Shown here: positions 1 through 11,030 of the stretch, in pieces | Layout: each line of letters opens with the position of its first letter | How positions within the stretch are numbered: position 1 is the first letter of the stretch | NCBI GenBank assembly: GCA_024434165.1 | Contig: QMIW01000009.1 | Coordinates: 1 to 63,161 of the forward strand | From: Chloroflexota bacterium | Lineage (GTDB): Bacteria; Chloroflexota; Anaerolineae; Anaerolineales; Villigracilaceae | Length of the DNA: 63,161 nt | Reading direction: 5' to 3' | Position numbers and translations under genes: made by a program | Notes under the pieces: model-generated | What the model was told of the DNA's origin: nothing | Databases searched by the model: none | Seen by the model: the letters and a program-made list of their open reading frames with translations, nothing else

Positions 1-95
1 CCAACTAACCGACCACTCGACTACTTGACCATCCGACCACTCGACTATTCGACCATCCGACTAACCGACCACTCGACTACTCGACTAACCGACTA
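1..95. repeat. Short-word intergenic array (ACTCGACTA type)
   Basis: The first 95 bases are built almost wholly from variants of GACCACTCGACTA, GACCATCC and GACTAACC. The array runs into the 3' end of the neighbouring minus-strand gene: the CTA at 93-95, which is that gene's TAG stop, is itself part of a repeat word. A related stretch sits at 21731-21762. The true left edge lies outside the window. Confidence 0.8.
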
Positions 96-1304
96 CTTCA
101 CCATCCCCATCGCCTTGCCTGCCTGATAGATCACTTCCATGGCTTGCTCGATGTCCGACGGCTCATGCGCCGCCGTGACCGTTGCCCGCAGGCGGGACAT
201 GCCCTCCTGCACGGCAGGGGAGACCACCGGCAGGACGAACACGTCGTTTTCCTGGCAGCGTCTGGTCAGTTCGAAGGCTTTATCGTCCGTGCCGCACAGC
301 ACCGGCACGATGGCGGTCTCGGTCAGCAGGGTATCGAAGCCCATGCCCTTCAGCCCGCCGATGAATTGCTTTGTGTTCTGGTTTAGACGTTCGATGCGCT
401 CCGGTTCGTCGAGAATGACTTTGAAGGCTTCGTTTGCAGCGGCGGCTTGCGCCGGGGGCAGCGCCGCGGAGAAGATATAGGCACGGCTGCCGTGACGCAG
501 AAAATCAATCAGTTCCTTTTTGCCCGCCACATACCCGCCCACCGAAGGGATGGTCTTGCTGAGCGTGCCCATCTTGATGTCAATGACATCTTCCACGCCG
601 AAGTGCTCTTCGATGCCGCGCCCGGTCTTGCCGAGCACGCCCACCGAGTGCGCTTCGTCAATCATCAGCCAGGCGTTGTATTTCCGGCTCAATTCCACGA
701 TCCTGGGCAGGTTGATGATGTCGCCATCCATGCTGAAGACCGAATCGGCGATGACGAGTTTGGCGACATCCGACGGCGCGTTTTTGAGCAAGCCTTCGAG
801 ATGGTCCATGTCATTGTGGCGGAAGCGGCGGAACTCCGCGCCGGACATCAGACAGCCGTCCACGATGGAGGCGTGATTGATCTTGTCCGAGAAAACGTAA
901 TCGCCGCGTCCCATCAGGGTGGAGATGACGGTCAGGTTGGTGACGTATCCCGAACTGTAGGTGATGGCGGCTTCGGCGTGTTTGAAGTTTGCAATCGTCT
1001 CTTCCAGTTCGTTGTGAATGGTCAACGTCCCCGCCAGCGTTCGCACGCCGTTGGTGCCGGTGCCGAATTTGTCTATCGCTTTTTTGGCGGCTTCGTTGAT
1101 GCGCGGGTGTCCGACCAGCCCCAGGTACGAGTATGAGGCATACATTCCCATGATGCGCCCGTTCACGCGCACCTTCGCCCCTCCCAGCATCTCTTCCACA
1201 GGCTGGTTGTAAAAATAGTAGTCGTGTTCCTTGATGTACGTCACGCGCTGTTTGAGCGCAGCAATGCGCCGCGTAGTGTTGTTATCTATGCTGTGGAAAT
1301 CCAT
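93..1304 (-). CDS. Alpha-oxoamine synthase family PLP enzyme
   Basis: A 403-residue fold-type I pyridoxal-phosphate enzyme of the alpha-oxoamine synthase family (BioF, Kbl, serine palmitoyltransferase). These join an acyl thioester to an amino acid with loss of CO2. Visible marks are His144 in KINHAS, the DEAHS motif at 216-220 (Asp216 pairs with the PLP ring nitrogen), and the Schiff-base Lys250 in TLSKT. The start is supported by GGAGG about 8 bases upstream. Which amino acid and acyl donor are used cannot be read: no biotin, threonine-catabolism or sphingolipid genes are adjacent. The stop codon lies inside a short-word array. The family is secure, the substrate is open. Confidence 0.85.
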   Translation of the reverse strand: MDFHSIDNNTTRRIAALKQRVTYIKEHDYYFYNQPVEEMLGGAKVRVNGRIMGMYASYSYLGLVGHPRINEAAKKAIDKFGTGTNGVRTLAGTLTIHNELEETIANFKHAEAAITYSSGYVTNLTVISTLMGRGDYVFSDKINHASIVDGCLMSGAEFRRFRHNDMDHLEGLLKNAPSDVAKLVIADSVFSMDGDIINLPRIVELSRKYNAWLMIDEAHSVGVLGKTGRGIEEHFGVEDVIDIKMGTLSKTIPSVGGYVAGKKELIDFLRHGSRAYIFSAALPPAQAAAANEAFKVILDEPERIERLNQNTKQFIGGLKGMGFDTLLTETAIVPVLCGTDDKAFELTRRCQENDVFVLPVVSPAVQEGMSRLRATVTAAHEPSDIEQAMEVIYQAGKAMGMVK

Positions 1305-1407
1305 GAAAGTGCCTCCAAAAGGGATTGCGTAAGTTTAGCCGAGGGAGGGGGGATTGTCCAGTGAGCGGTCAACAGAATGGGCATCCCCGCCTCTACGATG
1401 GCGAAAT

Positions 1408-1601
1408 AAAGTTTGGAGTCAGCCAACGCGCTAGGTGTTTTGTGGACGTTCCTGCAAACAACGGGAGCAAGCTCCCTGGGTCCAAAGTTTGGAGTCAGCC
1501 AGCTTGCTAGGTGTTTTGTGGACGTTCCTGCAAACAACGGGAGCAAGCTCCCTGGGTCCAAAGTTACTCCTGCAAACAACGGGAGCAGGCTCCCTGGGTC
1601 C
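1408..1601. repeat. 76-bp tandem repeat, two full copies and one partial
   Basis: Copies at 1408-1483 and 1484-1559 are 76 bp each and nearly identical; a shortened third copy (1560-1601) keeps the start and the last ~35 bp. Each copy carries the inverted repeat GGGAGC-AA-GCTCCC, so a transcript would form three similar hairpins. The block sits downstream of ligA (minus strand) and upstream of the oxoamine synthase. The rest of the 309-bp gap (1305-1407) shows only the synthase ribosome-binding site. Open frames crossing the repeat have no recognisable protein. Confidence 0.85.
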
Positions 1602-1613
1602 AAAAAGACGAAA

Positions 1614-4060
<2,447 letters not shown>

Positions 4061-4088
4061 GACGCCCTGCTTCGTCGCCGCGGTCCTT

Positions 4089-4844
4089 TCAACTTTTGAG
4101 CTGGTCTACAAGGCTGCGCAGCCCCTTGGTTACCGGATGATCGGGGTAGTGCACCGAGAAAATACCCGAGCTGGCAAGGGTCATCATTTCGTCCGAGTGG
4201 GGCAGCACCGCGCCCACCGGCGCGCCGTAGGTCTGCTCCACACGGGTGCGTACGTCGTCGAAATCGAAGGTGCTGGGCGTCTTGTTGACCAGCATCAACA
4301 TCTTCGGCACGTCCAGTTTTTTGGCGACATCCACCGTCACCGCCGTGCCTTGATAGTCCTGCGAATCGGGGCGGAGGATGATGATCAGCGCGTTGGAAAT
4401 GGCGATGGAGAGCAACGTCTCCTCGTTCAAGCCGGGATGCGTATCAATCAGGAGGTAATCGAGCTTCATCTTTTCGATCACGTCGCGGAAGCCGTCGTTC
4501 AGCAAGCCGACATCATATCCCTCGCGCAAAATGCGGGCGATCTCGCCCGGTTTGATGCTGGAAGGGATGAGGAAAATCTGCCCTTTGATTTCCGCGCCGA
4601 CATGCCCGGTGACATCCTGCGCCGCCTCTTCGATGGAACACTTGCCCCACAGATAGTCGTTCAGGGAGTGCGCCATATCCGTTTCATCGAGGTTGAAGAG
4701 GACGTGAATGCCAGGCGAGTTGATATCCGTATCCACCACGCAGACCCGCGCGCCGTCCATCGCCAGAAGCGCAGCGATGTTGGCGGTTGTGTTCGATTTT
4801 CCCGTCCCGCCGCGGAACGAGTGAATTGATATGATTTTCGGCAT
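4089..4844 (-). CDS. MinD/ParA-like ATPase, first copy
   Basis: A 251-residue SIMIBI-class P-loop ATPase. The Walker A reads FRGGTGKS (residues 10-17), so the signature Lys of MinD/ParA proteins (KGGxGKS) is Arg here. Other motifs are DTDINSPG (switch I) and DTHPGLNEE (switch II). No C-terminal amphipathic membrane-targeting helix is seen, so it is unlikely to be the cell-division MinD. The start was placed at the ATG with GGAG 9 bases upstream rather than an earlier TTG. It is clearly paralogous to the ATPase at 10014-10796. Confidence 0.85.
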   Translation of the reverse strand: MPKIISIHSFRGGTGKSNTTANIAALLAMDGARVCVVDTDINSPGIHVLFNLDETDMAHSLNDYLWGKCSIEEAAQDVTGHVGAEIKGQIFLIPSSIKPGEIARILREGYDVGLLNDGFRDVIEKMKLDYLLIDTHPGLNEETLLSIAISNALIIILRPDSQDYQGTAVTVDVAKKLDVPKMLMLVNKTPSTFDFDDVRTRVEQTYGAPVGAVLPHSDEMMTLASSGIFSVHYPDHPVTKGLRSLVDQLKS

Positions 4845-5048
4845 GTGATTTTGCTCCAAATGAGATACCTGCGATCTGTTGTCGTCTCATCGGGATTATA
4901 GCCTAACTAACCTGAAAGTCAATTCCCTTTTTTTCTATGTTATATTATCGTGCGTGTCGTCCGCCGTCATCCGCAGCCGCCCGCATCGTAAGAGAAATTT
5001 TCAACCTTTCAATCCTGCAATTAACCAACCAACCCATTTCCCCCCAAA

Positions 5049-5618
5049 ATGACAACCAAATTTATGAGTGACATCCCCAGCCCGCCCTTTCAGGAACCTG
5101 CCGATGAAGTGCTCATCCAGCAGTTCAGGTCCGGCAACCCCGATGCGTTCGACATTCTCTACCAGCGCCACCTCCCCAATGTGTACAAGCGGGTGAGATA
5201 CGTGGTGCCGGAGAGCGATGTGGAGGACGTGACGCAGGAAATTTTCATTGCGGCGCTGCGGTCCCTGCCGTCATTCCGCGGAGAATCCAAATTCGGGACC
5301 TGGCTGCGTACCTTGACCAATCACAAGGTCGCCGAGTTTTACCGCAAACGCACGCGCAAGCAGGAGCCCCTGCTCGCCCCGCTCTCCGAAGCCTCCACCC
5401 GTGAGACGGGCAGCACTCCCAGGGCGTTGGAGGAAAGGGTTTTCATACAACGCGCGCTCCAGCGCCTGCCCGAAAACTACCGCGAGATCATCCTGCTCCG
5501 TTTTGCCGAGGATCTCCAGTTCAACGAAATTGCCGAGCTTACCAGCCAGAACCTGGAAGCCACCAAATCCCTGTTTCGCCGAGCCATTGCCGCGCTTCGC
5601 ACTCATTTGGATAAATGA
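5049..5618 (+). CDS. ECF RNA polymerase sigma factor
   Basis: A 189-residue extracytoplasmic-function sigma factor. Region 2 is visible around residues 30-95 (DAFDILYQRH, DVTQEIFIAALRS, FGTWLRTLTNHK) and region 4 around 130-185 (LPENYREIILLRFAEDL, then a helix-turn-helix with EATKSLFRRAIAALR). A linker of about 30 residues joins them. It begins a two- to three-gene operon: its TGA at 5616-5618 is one base before the next ATG, as with sigma/anti-sigma pairs. No clear ribosome-binding site precedes the first ATG; a second ATG five codons in is possible. Confidence 0.92.
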   Translation: MTTKFMSDIPSPPFQEPADEVLIQQFRSGNPDAFDILYQRHLPNVYKRVRYVVPESDVEDVTQEIFIAALRSLPSFRGESKFGTWLRTLTNHKVAEFYRKRTRKQEPLLAPLSEASTRETGSTPRALEERVFIQRALQRLPENYREIILLRFAEDLQFNEIAELTSQNLEATKSLFRRAIAALRTHLDK

Positions 5619-5619
5619 C

Positions 5620-6087
5620 ATGAGTCAACATAACGAACATACCGACCCCAAGAAAGACGACCGCTTGGCGGATTTCACCAACCAGGTGCTGGATGGCAGA
5701 ACCCGGCAAACCGCATCCGGCGCGGACGAAGAGCTGCTCAGCCTCGAAAAAACGGTCCTCCGTTTGAGCGACGCCTTCCCTCCCAACCCGCTGACCGAAG
5801 CCGATGCCAAGCGGATGCTGGTGCGCTTCAAGGCGCGTTTGCGCCGCGAAGAAAAGACCGTCCAACCGTCCTTTTGGAAGCGCCTGTTCGATTTTCATGC
5901 AAACCCGCAGGTGGGCATGATCCTTGCGGCGGTGGTTGTGGTGGTTTTGCTCGTCCTCGGAGTTCCCGCGCTTCAGTCTGGAGGCTCATCCCTGCCCGGT
6001 GCGGCGTCATCCAACAGCGGTCTGTGGGTTGCGCTCAGCCTGCTGGGAATTCTGCTTATCGTTTATTGGTTTTCGCGCCGGAAGTGA
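5620..6087 (+). CDS. Membrane protein, putative anti-sigma partner
   Basis: A 155-residue protein starting one base after the sigma-factor stop. Residues 1-85 are charged and cytoplasmic in character; two hydrophobic helices follow (roughly 98-113 and 134-150), ending in a short basic tail (WFSRRK). This layout fits a membrane anti-sigma factor, but the HxxxCxxC zinc motif of the ZAS family is absent. The role is inferred from position. The downstream lipoprotein at 6147 may be the regulated output. Confidence 0.7.
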   Translation: MSQHNEHTDPKKDDRLADFTNQVLDGRTRQTASGADEELLSLEKTVLRLSDAFPPNPLTEADAKRMLVRFKARLRREEKTVQPSFWKRLFDFHANPQVGMILAAVVVVVLLVLGVPALQSGGSSLPGAASSNSGLWVALSLLGILLIVYWFSRRK

Positions 6088-6146
6088 GAACGACCTCGGT
6101 GCGGTTATCACTTGAAATAGAAACCATTTAGAAAAGGAGAGAAAAA

Positions 6147-7955
6147 ATGAACAAGTTTCCCAAAAGAAACTGGGGGAAAAACCTGTTCGTGCTGATCGCA
6201 TTATTGACCATCTTATCAATGCTGTTTTCAGCATGCGCGCCTTCGCAAGGGCTGGAAGGCGGCGCAGGCGGCAATAATGGTCAAGGCGGCGGTCAGGGCG
6301 GTGGACAAGGAGGGGGTGGTGGAGGCGGCGGTGGGGGCGGCGGAAACGATGGCGGCAACGGCGGCGGTAATGGGGGCGGCAATGGCGGCGGTGGCGGCAA
6401 CGGCGGCGGTAATGGCGGCGGCAACTCCGGCGGCGGAAACGATGGCGGCAACGGCGGCGGGGGTGGTAATGGGGACGGCGGAGGCGGTAGTGGTGGCGGC
6501 GGCAACTCCGGCGGTAGCGGTGGCGGCGGTAACTCCGGCGGCGGTGGAGGCGGTAACTCCGGCGGCGGTGGAGGCGGTAACTCCGGCGGCGGATCGAGCC
6601 AGCCGGGAACCGGCGACCCGAACACCCAAAATCCGAATAACGTGGACGTACGCGGTTCCAAGAAAGATCCGTCCGATCCATGCCTCGATCAGGGACAACT
6701 CCCCTGCGGTCAGGGCGATCACGGCAAGGGCAATCCTGTAAACGGCAGTCTGCATGCCAACTGCCGCGCCGCGCAGGGTGAAGTGGACCCGGTTTGCAAG
6801 CCTGAGGATATCCTTCCTCCTCCTCCCGATAATCCTCCTTCAAACCCAACCCCTGAAACTCCGGGCAATCCGCCAAACGATCCGCCCAAGGAGCCCCCGA
6901 CAATCGAGCCTCCCGTTCTTCCTCCTCCTCCCATCACGGAAGTGGAGCCCGCGCCCGAGGTCGAGCGCGATGCGAACGGCGTGCCTGCCTGCCCGAACTG
7001 GATTTTGTTCCACTCCTTCCGCTCCGGCAACCTGGATGTCTTCCGCCTCGATGGAATCGAAGGGACGGAGGGTCTCGAAGCCATCAACCTGAGCAGCGGC
7101 AGTACGACGGATTCACGTCCCAGCCGCTCGCTCAACGATGAATGGGTCGTGTTCCAAAGCGACCGCGACGGCAACGTCGAGTTGTACCTGGCAGACAGCA
7201 TGGGCAAATCCCAGAGCCGCCTGACAAAGACCAACTCCAACAACATCAATGCGATGTTCGCTCCCAACAGCCGGAACGTGGTCTATCAGAGCGACCGCAA
7301 CGGCAACTGGGATATCTTCCTGCTCAACAAAGACACCGGCGAAGACCTGCAGTTGACCTCGGACACCGCAGACGATGTCAACCCGTTCTTCTCGCCCGAT
7401 AACAACTGGATCACCTTCCAGTCCAACCGCACCGGCTCGTGGAACGTATTCATCTTCGACATCTCCACCGGCACGGAATACCAGGTGACCTCCTTCTCGA
7501 CCGACGTGCTCTTTCCGAGCTGGTCGCCGAACGGCAAACAGTTGGCGTTCTTCATCAACATGACCGGCACATGGGACCTGTACGTCTCCGACCTGAAGGG
7601 CGAATCCTTCAGCCGGATTTCCGTCGGCGGCGACGCCGGCAACGCGACCTGGTCGCCGGAAGGGAACCGCCTCGCCTACCAGCTGACGGTTGGCGGCAAC
7701 ACCGATATCTTCACCTACGACCTGGTCACCAACACCGAATACCAACTGACCGATTTCGGCGGCGTGGACTCGGCGCCCACCTGGAACTGCGGCGGCACGG
7801 ATGTGTCCTTCACCTCCACCCGCGACGGCGACCCGAACATCTACTCCACCTGGTGGCAGGGCGGCAGCGACATCTACGGCATCACTGTTCATCCCTCCAC
7901 CGACAAGTGGTCGCAGTGGTCTCCTTCCAAGGAACCCGGCTCGCGCGGCTACTAA
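6147..7955 (+). CDS. Gly-rich lipoprotein with TolB-like beta-propeller
   Basis: A 602-residue exported lipoprotein. A signal peptide ends in the lipobox LFSAC. Residues ~36-150 are almost pure Gly with Asn, Asp, Ser and Gln (GGN, GGGNSGG units). A Cys-containing segment (~165-215) and a Pro-rich linker (~220-275) lead into PD40/TolB-type repeats from ~290 to the end, seen as recurring F-x-S-x-R-x-G-x-x-[DE]-[LIV]-[FY] blades. The probable picture is a surface propeller on a long flexible stalk, binding an unknown ligand. AGGAG precedes the ATG. The glycine tract is encoded by a GGC/GGT-biased low-complexity stretch (about 6255-6600). Confidence 0.88.
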   Translation: MNKFPKRNWGKNLFVLIALLTILSMLFSACAPSQGLEGGAGGNNGQGGGQGGGQGGGGGGGGGGGGNDGGNGGGNGGGNGGGGGNGGGNGGGNSGGGNDGGNGGGGGNGDGGGGSGGGGNSGGSGGGGNSGGGGGGNSGGGGGGNSGGGSSQPGTGDPNTQNPNNVDVRGSKKDPSDPCLDQGQLPCGQGDHGKGNPVNGSLHANCRAAQGEVDPVCKPEDILPPPPDNPPSNPTPETPGNPPNDPPKEPPTIEPPVLPPPPITEVEPAPEVERDANGVPACPNWILFHSFRSGNLDVFRLDGIEGTEGLEAINLSSGSTTDSRPSRSLNDEWVVFQSDRDGNVELYLADSMGKSQSRLTKTNSNNINAMFAPNSRNVVYQSDRNGNWDIFLLNKDTGEDLQLTSDTADDVNPFFSPDNNWITFQSNRTGSWNVFIFDISTGTEYQVTSFSTDVLFPSWSPNGKQLAFFINMTGTWDLYVSDLKGESFSRISVGGDAGNATWSPEGNRLAYQLTVGGNTDIFTYDLVTNTEYQLTDFGGVDSAPTWNCGGTDVSFTSTRDGDPNIYSTWWQGGSDIYGITVHPSTDKWSQWSPSKEPGSRGY

Positions 7956-7960
7956 CCCAC

Positions 7961-8045
7961 CTTGCGCGGTACCGCGAGATTCATCCCGCCTTTGCAGAGC
8001 GGCATGAATCCTCTGCGAGGGCAGGTCGTTGCGGTACGGGTAAAC
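7961..8045. repeat. Folded intergenic repeat, copy A
   Basis: Predicted three-way junction. The outer stem is GTACCGC (7969-7975) with GCGGTAC (8031-8037). Arm 1 is GATTCAT (7978-7984) with ATGAATC (8004-8010), extended by CCGC/GCGG. Arm 2 is CCTC-TGC-GAGG (8010-8020). Copy B at 11427-11495 keeps every stem while changing bases, and copy C at 45849-45900 is a shortened relative. It lies upstream of the PrsW-MinD operon. Confidence 0.75.
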
Positions 8046-8081
8046 CGCGTAACATGAATTACTAACCCAAACGGATAAAGG

Positions 8082-8109
8082 ACGCGGCAGCAGAATTCTG
8101 CTGCCGCGT
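8082..8109 (+). terminator. Palindromic terminator after the Gly-rich lipoprotein
   Basis: A perfect 28-bp palindrome (ACGCGGCAGCAGAA and its complement), followed by TTTCTTCC. It is well placed to end transcription of the sigma-lipoprotein operon before the next operon at 8145. Confidence 0.8.
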
Positions 8110-8144
8110 TTCTTCCTTCCTTGCCGGTCGTTTGCAGATAAGGT

Positions 8145-9266
8145 ATGATTTCGCCCATGATTCTTGCCGTCTCGATCCTCATCGCGTTGATCGTTCCCAT
8201 CGGCTTTCTGGTATTTTTGCGGACGTTCGACCTGCACAAGACCGCAAAATTTCGGAAAAATATCGTTACGCTTGTCTGTGGAATTATCGCTTATCTGCTG
8301 GCGGCGAGAATCAACCCGGCAATGGTCAACGCAGGCTGGGTGACATGGGACCAGGTGGTGCGGATCACCGCTCCCATGGTTGAAGAACTCCTGAAATCGC
8401 TGATCCTGCTCTATCTCGTCTCGCGTGCCGACTTCAACTACGTGGTGGACGGCGCGCTGTACGGCTTTGGCGCGGGAATCGGGTTTGCCGTCATCGAAAA
8501 CGTGGAGTACGTGGAAGGGAATATCGAGATTGCGCTCGTCGTCGCGCTGGCGCGTGTGTTTTCCACGAACCTGATGCACGCCACCGGCAGCGGGTTGATC
8601 GGCACGGCGCTGGCGTTCTCTCGCGGGGAAAAATCCAAATGGCGCGGCGGACTGGCGATTGTTGGCGGCTATGTGATCGCGATGGCTTTTCACGCTGCAT
8701 TCAATACCATGGTCAATGCGGGCACGTTCCTGGTCTTCGCCATCGGGTACGGCGTGGTGGGCGCGATCCTGATCTGGTTTGTCATTCGCCGCGGATTGAA
8801 TACCCAAAAGCAATGGGTGGGCGAGAAACTCGGCGCGGAGGACCGCGTCACAAAGGAAGAGACGCGCGCAGTGACGGGCATCGAAAAGGTCGTGGATACC
8901 CTGCTGCAGCCGTTTCGGGAGCGGTTCGGCGAGGAAAAGATCCCCCTGGTTCGAGACCTGCTTTACAAACAGGCGGAGATGGGCATCAAGCGAAAACTGA
9001 TGGAGACCACGCCCAGCCCCACGAAACGGAAGGAAATCGAAACCATCATTCAAACGCTTTATCGGGAAATGGAGGATTTGCGGAGGCGGATCGGCATGTA
9101 CCCGATGATGTTCGTGCGGGAGGTGTATCTCGGTCAGGATTTCCAGGTTTGGGCGATGATTCAATCCCGGGTTGCAGAATCAAGCACAGGTCAAAAAGGA
9201 GGCGGGCTCTTCGACCGGGTCAACGACCGGATCAGGGAAAAATCCATAAAGAAGGATGAGTCATGA
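8145..9266 (+). CDS. PrsW-family intramembrane protease
   Basis: A 373-residue polytopic membrane protein of the PrsW glutamic-protease family (CPBP-related). The family motifs are present: PMVEELLKS (Glu80-Glu81), FAVIENVEY (Glu118-Asn119), FSTNLMHATGSG (His145) and AMAFHAAFNT (His183). About seven membrane helices occupy residues 5-215; a soluble helical tail of ~155 residues follows, which is long for the family. PrsW of Bacillus cleaves an anti-sigma factor; here the target is unknown. The gene overlaps the next by 4 bp (ATGA), so translation is probably coupled. An ATG four codons later could be the true start. Confidence 0.87.
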   Translation: MISPMILAVSILIALIVPIGFLVFLRTFDLHKTAKFRKNIVTLVCGIIAYLLAARINPAMVNAGWVTWDQVVRITAPMVEELLKSLILLYLVSRADFNYVVDGALYGFGAGIGFAVIENVEYVEGNIEIALVVALARVFSTNLMHATGSGLIGTALAFSRGEKSKWRGGLAIVGGYVIAMAFHAAFNTMVNAGTFLVFAIGYGVVGAILIWFVIRRGLNTQKQWVGEKLGAEDRVTKEETRAVTGIEKVVDTLLQPFRERFGEEKIPLVRDLLYKQAEMGIKRKLMETTPSPTKRKEIETIIQTLYREMEDLRRRIGMYPMMFVREVYLGQDFQVWAMIQSRVAESSTGQKGGGLFDRVNDRIREKSIKKDES

Positions 9267-9997
9267 GCGAAGACGTCCTGAAACGACTTAGGAAAACCGT
9301 TTTTTTCGAGGAATTATCCGACGACGCGCTGGCGGCGGTGACCGCGGGAGCGTCGGTGCGGCGGTATGCAAAAGATGAGCCCATGCTGCGCAAGGGCGAT
9401 GCCGCCGATTCATTTTTTGTCATTCTCAACGGGCATGTCAAGATCGTCACGCAGGGCGCAAAAGGTGAGGAGATCATCATTAACATGGTGGGTCCCGGCG
9501 AGACGGTGGGGGAAATGTCGTTGATTGACGAACGCCCGCGCTCGGCGGGGGTGATTGCGCTGGAGGACGTGGAGGCGCTGGAACTGGATAAGGATGTGCT
9601 CTTCGCGCTGATGACCCAGCGCACCGATGTGACCCTCGGCATCCTGCGCGGGTATTCGACCCGCCTGCGCTTTTCCACCAAGTACATCGAAAAAGTGATT
9701 GACTGGTCGCAGAAGACCGCCGAGGGCGATTACTCATTCTTGGAGAATACCCAGCAGGTTGTGGAAAACGCCGGGTCCGACGACGACAAGGCGGCGCAGT
9801 TACTCTCCGCGTTCTTCTCGATGGTGACGAAGGTGAAGGCGCGCGAAGAGGGCTTGAAGCAGCAGTTGGAGCGGTTGACGATTCAGATTGACCAGGAACG
9901 CCGCAGGCGCGAGTTCGAGGAGATCACCGGCACGGAGTTTTATTCCCAGTTGAAGGCGCAGGCGAAGGCGCTCCGCCAGAAGCGCGAGCAGGGTTAA
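9263..9997 (+). CDS. Cyclic-nucleotide-binding protein with coiled-coil tail
   Basis: A 244-residue protein with a CAP-type cyclic-nucleotide-binding domain at about 10-125. The phosphate-binding cassette reads GEMSLIDERPRSA, with Glu84 and Arg93 in the ribose/phosphate positions, so binding looks competent. No DNA-binding helix-turn-helix follows. Instead residues ~185-244 form a charged coiled coil ending in IDQERRRREFEEITGTEF. The HAMP-GAF protein at 15177 ends with a closely similar tail. It sits between the PrsW protease (4-bp overlap) and the MinD-like ATPase, so it probably senses the product of the cyclase at 11553. Confidence 0.87.
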   Translation: MSEDVLKRLRKTVFFEELSDDALAAVTAGASVRRYAKDEPMLRKGDAADSFFVILNGHVKIVTQGAKGEEIIINMVGPGETVGEMSLIDERPRSAGVIALEDVEALELDKDVLFALMTQRTDVTLGILRGYSTRLRFSTKYIEKVIDWSQKTAEGDYSFLENTQQVVENAGSDDDKAAQLLSAFFSMVTKVKAREEGLKQQLERLTIQIDQERRRREFEEITGTEFYSQLKAQAKALRQKREQG

Positions 9998-10013
9998 TGC
10001 ACACGGAGGCATG

Positions 10014-10796
10014 ATGAAAGGAAAAATCGTATCAATCCATTCGTTTCGCGGGGGGACGGGCAAATCCAACGTCACCGCCAACCTTGCGGCGCAGGTCGCC
10101 ATGACCGGCAGGCGCGTGGGCGTGGTGGATACGGACATCCAGTCGCCCGGTATTCATGTGTTGTTCGGGCTGGATGAAGACAGGATGGGCAAGACCATGA
10201 ACGATTTCCTGCACGGCAAAGCCACCATTCGTGAGATCGGCTTTTCGGTGGGCGACCACACCGGCGGAGGCGAAGGACGCGCCAAACTGGCGGGGAAGAA
10301 TCTCTTTTTGTTTCCGTCCAGCATCAAGGGCGGCGAGATTAGTCAGATCATCCGCGAAGGGATTGATTTCAACCTGCTGAACGAAGGCTTGCAGACCACC
10401 ATCAAGGAATTCGACCTGGACTATCTTTTCATTGATACGCATCCGGGCTTGAACGAGGAGACCCTGCTTTCCATCGCCACGTCAGACGTGCTGATCATCC
10501 TCCTGCGCCCCGACAACCAGGACTTGCAGGGAACTTCTGTAACGGTGGACGTTGCCCGCAGCCTCGATGTGCCCAACCTGTTCCTGCTGGTGAACAAAGC
10601 CCTGCCCAAATACGATTTTGCCGAAATCAGGAAGGACATCGAAAACGAGTTCCAGGCGCCGGTCACGAGCGTCCTGCCGCTCACGTTCGATATGGCGGAT
10701 AACGCCAGTAAAGACCTGTTCTCGCTGCGCTTCCCTGAACACGAGTGGTCGAAAGCGTTGACGGGCGTGGTGGATTTTGTTCTCTCTGTGAAGTAG
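10014..10796 (+). CDS. MinD/ParA-like ATPase, second copy
   Basis: A 260-residue paralogue of the ATPase at 4089. Walker A is FRGGTGKS (residues 11-18), again with Arg in place of the signature Lys. DTDIQSPGIHVLFGLDED, PSSIKGGE and DTHPGLNEETLLSIA are shared almost word for word with the first copy. GGAGG at 10005-10009 leaves one base before the ATG at 10011 and four before the ATG at 10014; the second was taken. The gene is third in an operon with PrsW and the nucleotide-binding protein, suggesting that ATPase activity or localisation responds to a cyclic nucleotide. That link is inferred. Confidence 0.87.
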   Translation: MKGKIVSIHSFRGGTGKSNVTANLAAQVAMTGRRVGVVDTDIQSPGIHVLFGLDEDRMGKTMNDFLHGKATIREIGFSVGDHTGGGEGRAKLAGKNLFLFPSSIKGGEISQIIREGIDFNLLNEGLQTTIKEFDLDYLFIDTHPGLNEETLLSIATSDVLIILLRPDNQDLQGTSVTVDVARSLDVPNLFLLVNKALPKYDFAEIRKDIENEFQAPVTSVLPLTFDMADNASKDLFSLRFPEHEWSKALTGVVDFVLSVK

Positions 10797-10804
10797 AGGT
10801 TGAT

Positions 10805-11017
10805 ATGAAATGCTGGCACTGTGAAGAGGACGCGCGCGCCTCGTGCGCCTTTTGCGGGCGGTTCGTCTGCAAGGATCACGCCGCGACCATGTCCACGTTT
10901 ATTACGATGTTTGTGGGCGCGAATAACACCCCCAAGGGGCTGGCGGTGGCGAATGTCATCTGGTGCGGGGAATGCGAGCCGCAGCCCGAACCGATCAGCA
11001 TGCCTGAGTTGTACTGA
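10805..11017 (+). CDS. Small B-box-like zinc protein
   Basis: A 70-residue protein starting 8 bp after the MinD-like stop. Cys and His pairs (CWHC at residues 3-6, CAFC, CKDH, and CGEC near the end) resemble a B-box or zinc-ribbon fold binding one or two metal ions. The position between an ATPase gene and its small partner suggests a protein-protein adaptor. No further function can be read. Confidence 0.72.
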   Translation: MKCWHCEEDARASCAFCGRFVCKDHAATMSTFITMFVGANNTPKGLAVANVIWCGECEPQPEPISMPELY

Positions 11018-11030
11018 GAGCGAGGTCGCC

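Noticed and set aside
1286-1603. An open frame with repeated DPGSLLPLFAG units
   Set aside because: It only translates the 76-bp DNA repeat and has no start signal; the repeat is better explained as noncoding.
4089-4844. Cell-division MinD
   Set aside because: No MinC/MinE neighbours, no C-terminal membrane helix, and the signature Lys is replaced by Arg.
6228-6755. Ala/Thr-rich minus-strand frame opposite the glycine tract
   Set aside because: Low-complexity GGC repeats keep several frames open; only the plus frame has a signal peptide and lipobox.
7113-9164. A 683-codon minus-strand open frame across the propeller and PrsW genes
   Set aside because: It is antisense to two genes with clear protein motifs, is rich in Arg/His/Gly typical of a complementary frame, and has no recognisable domain.
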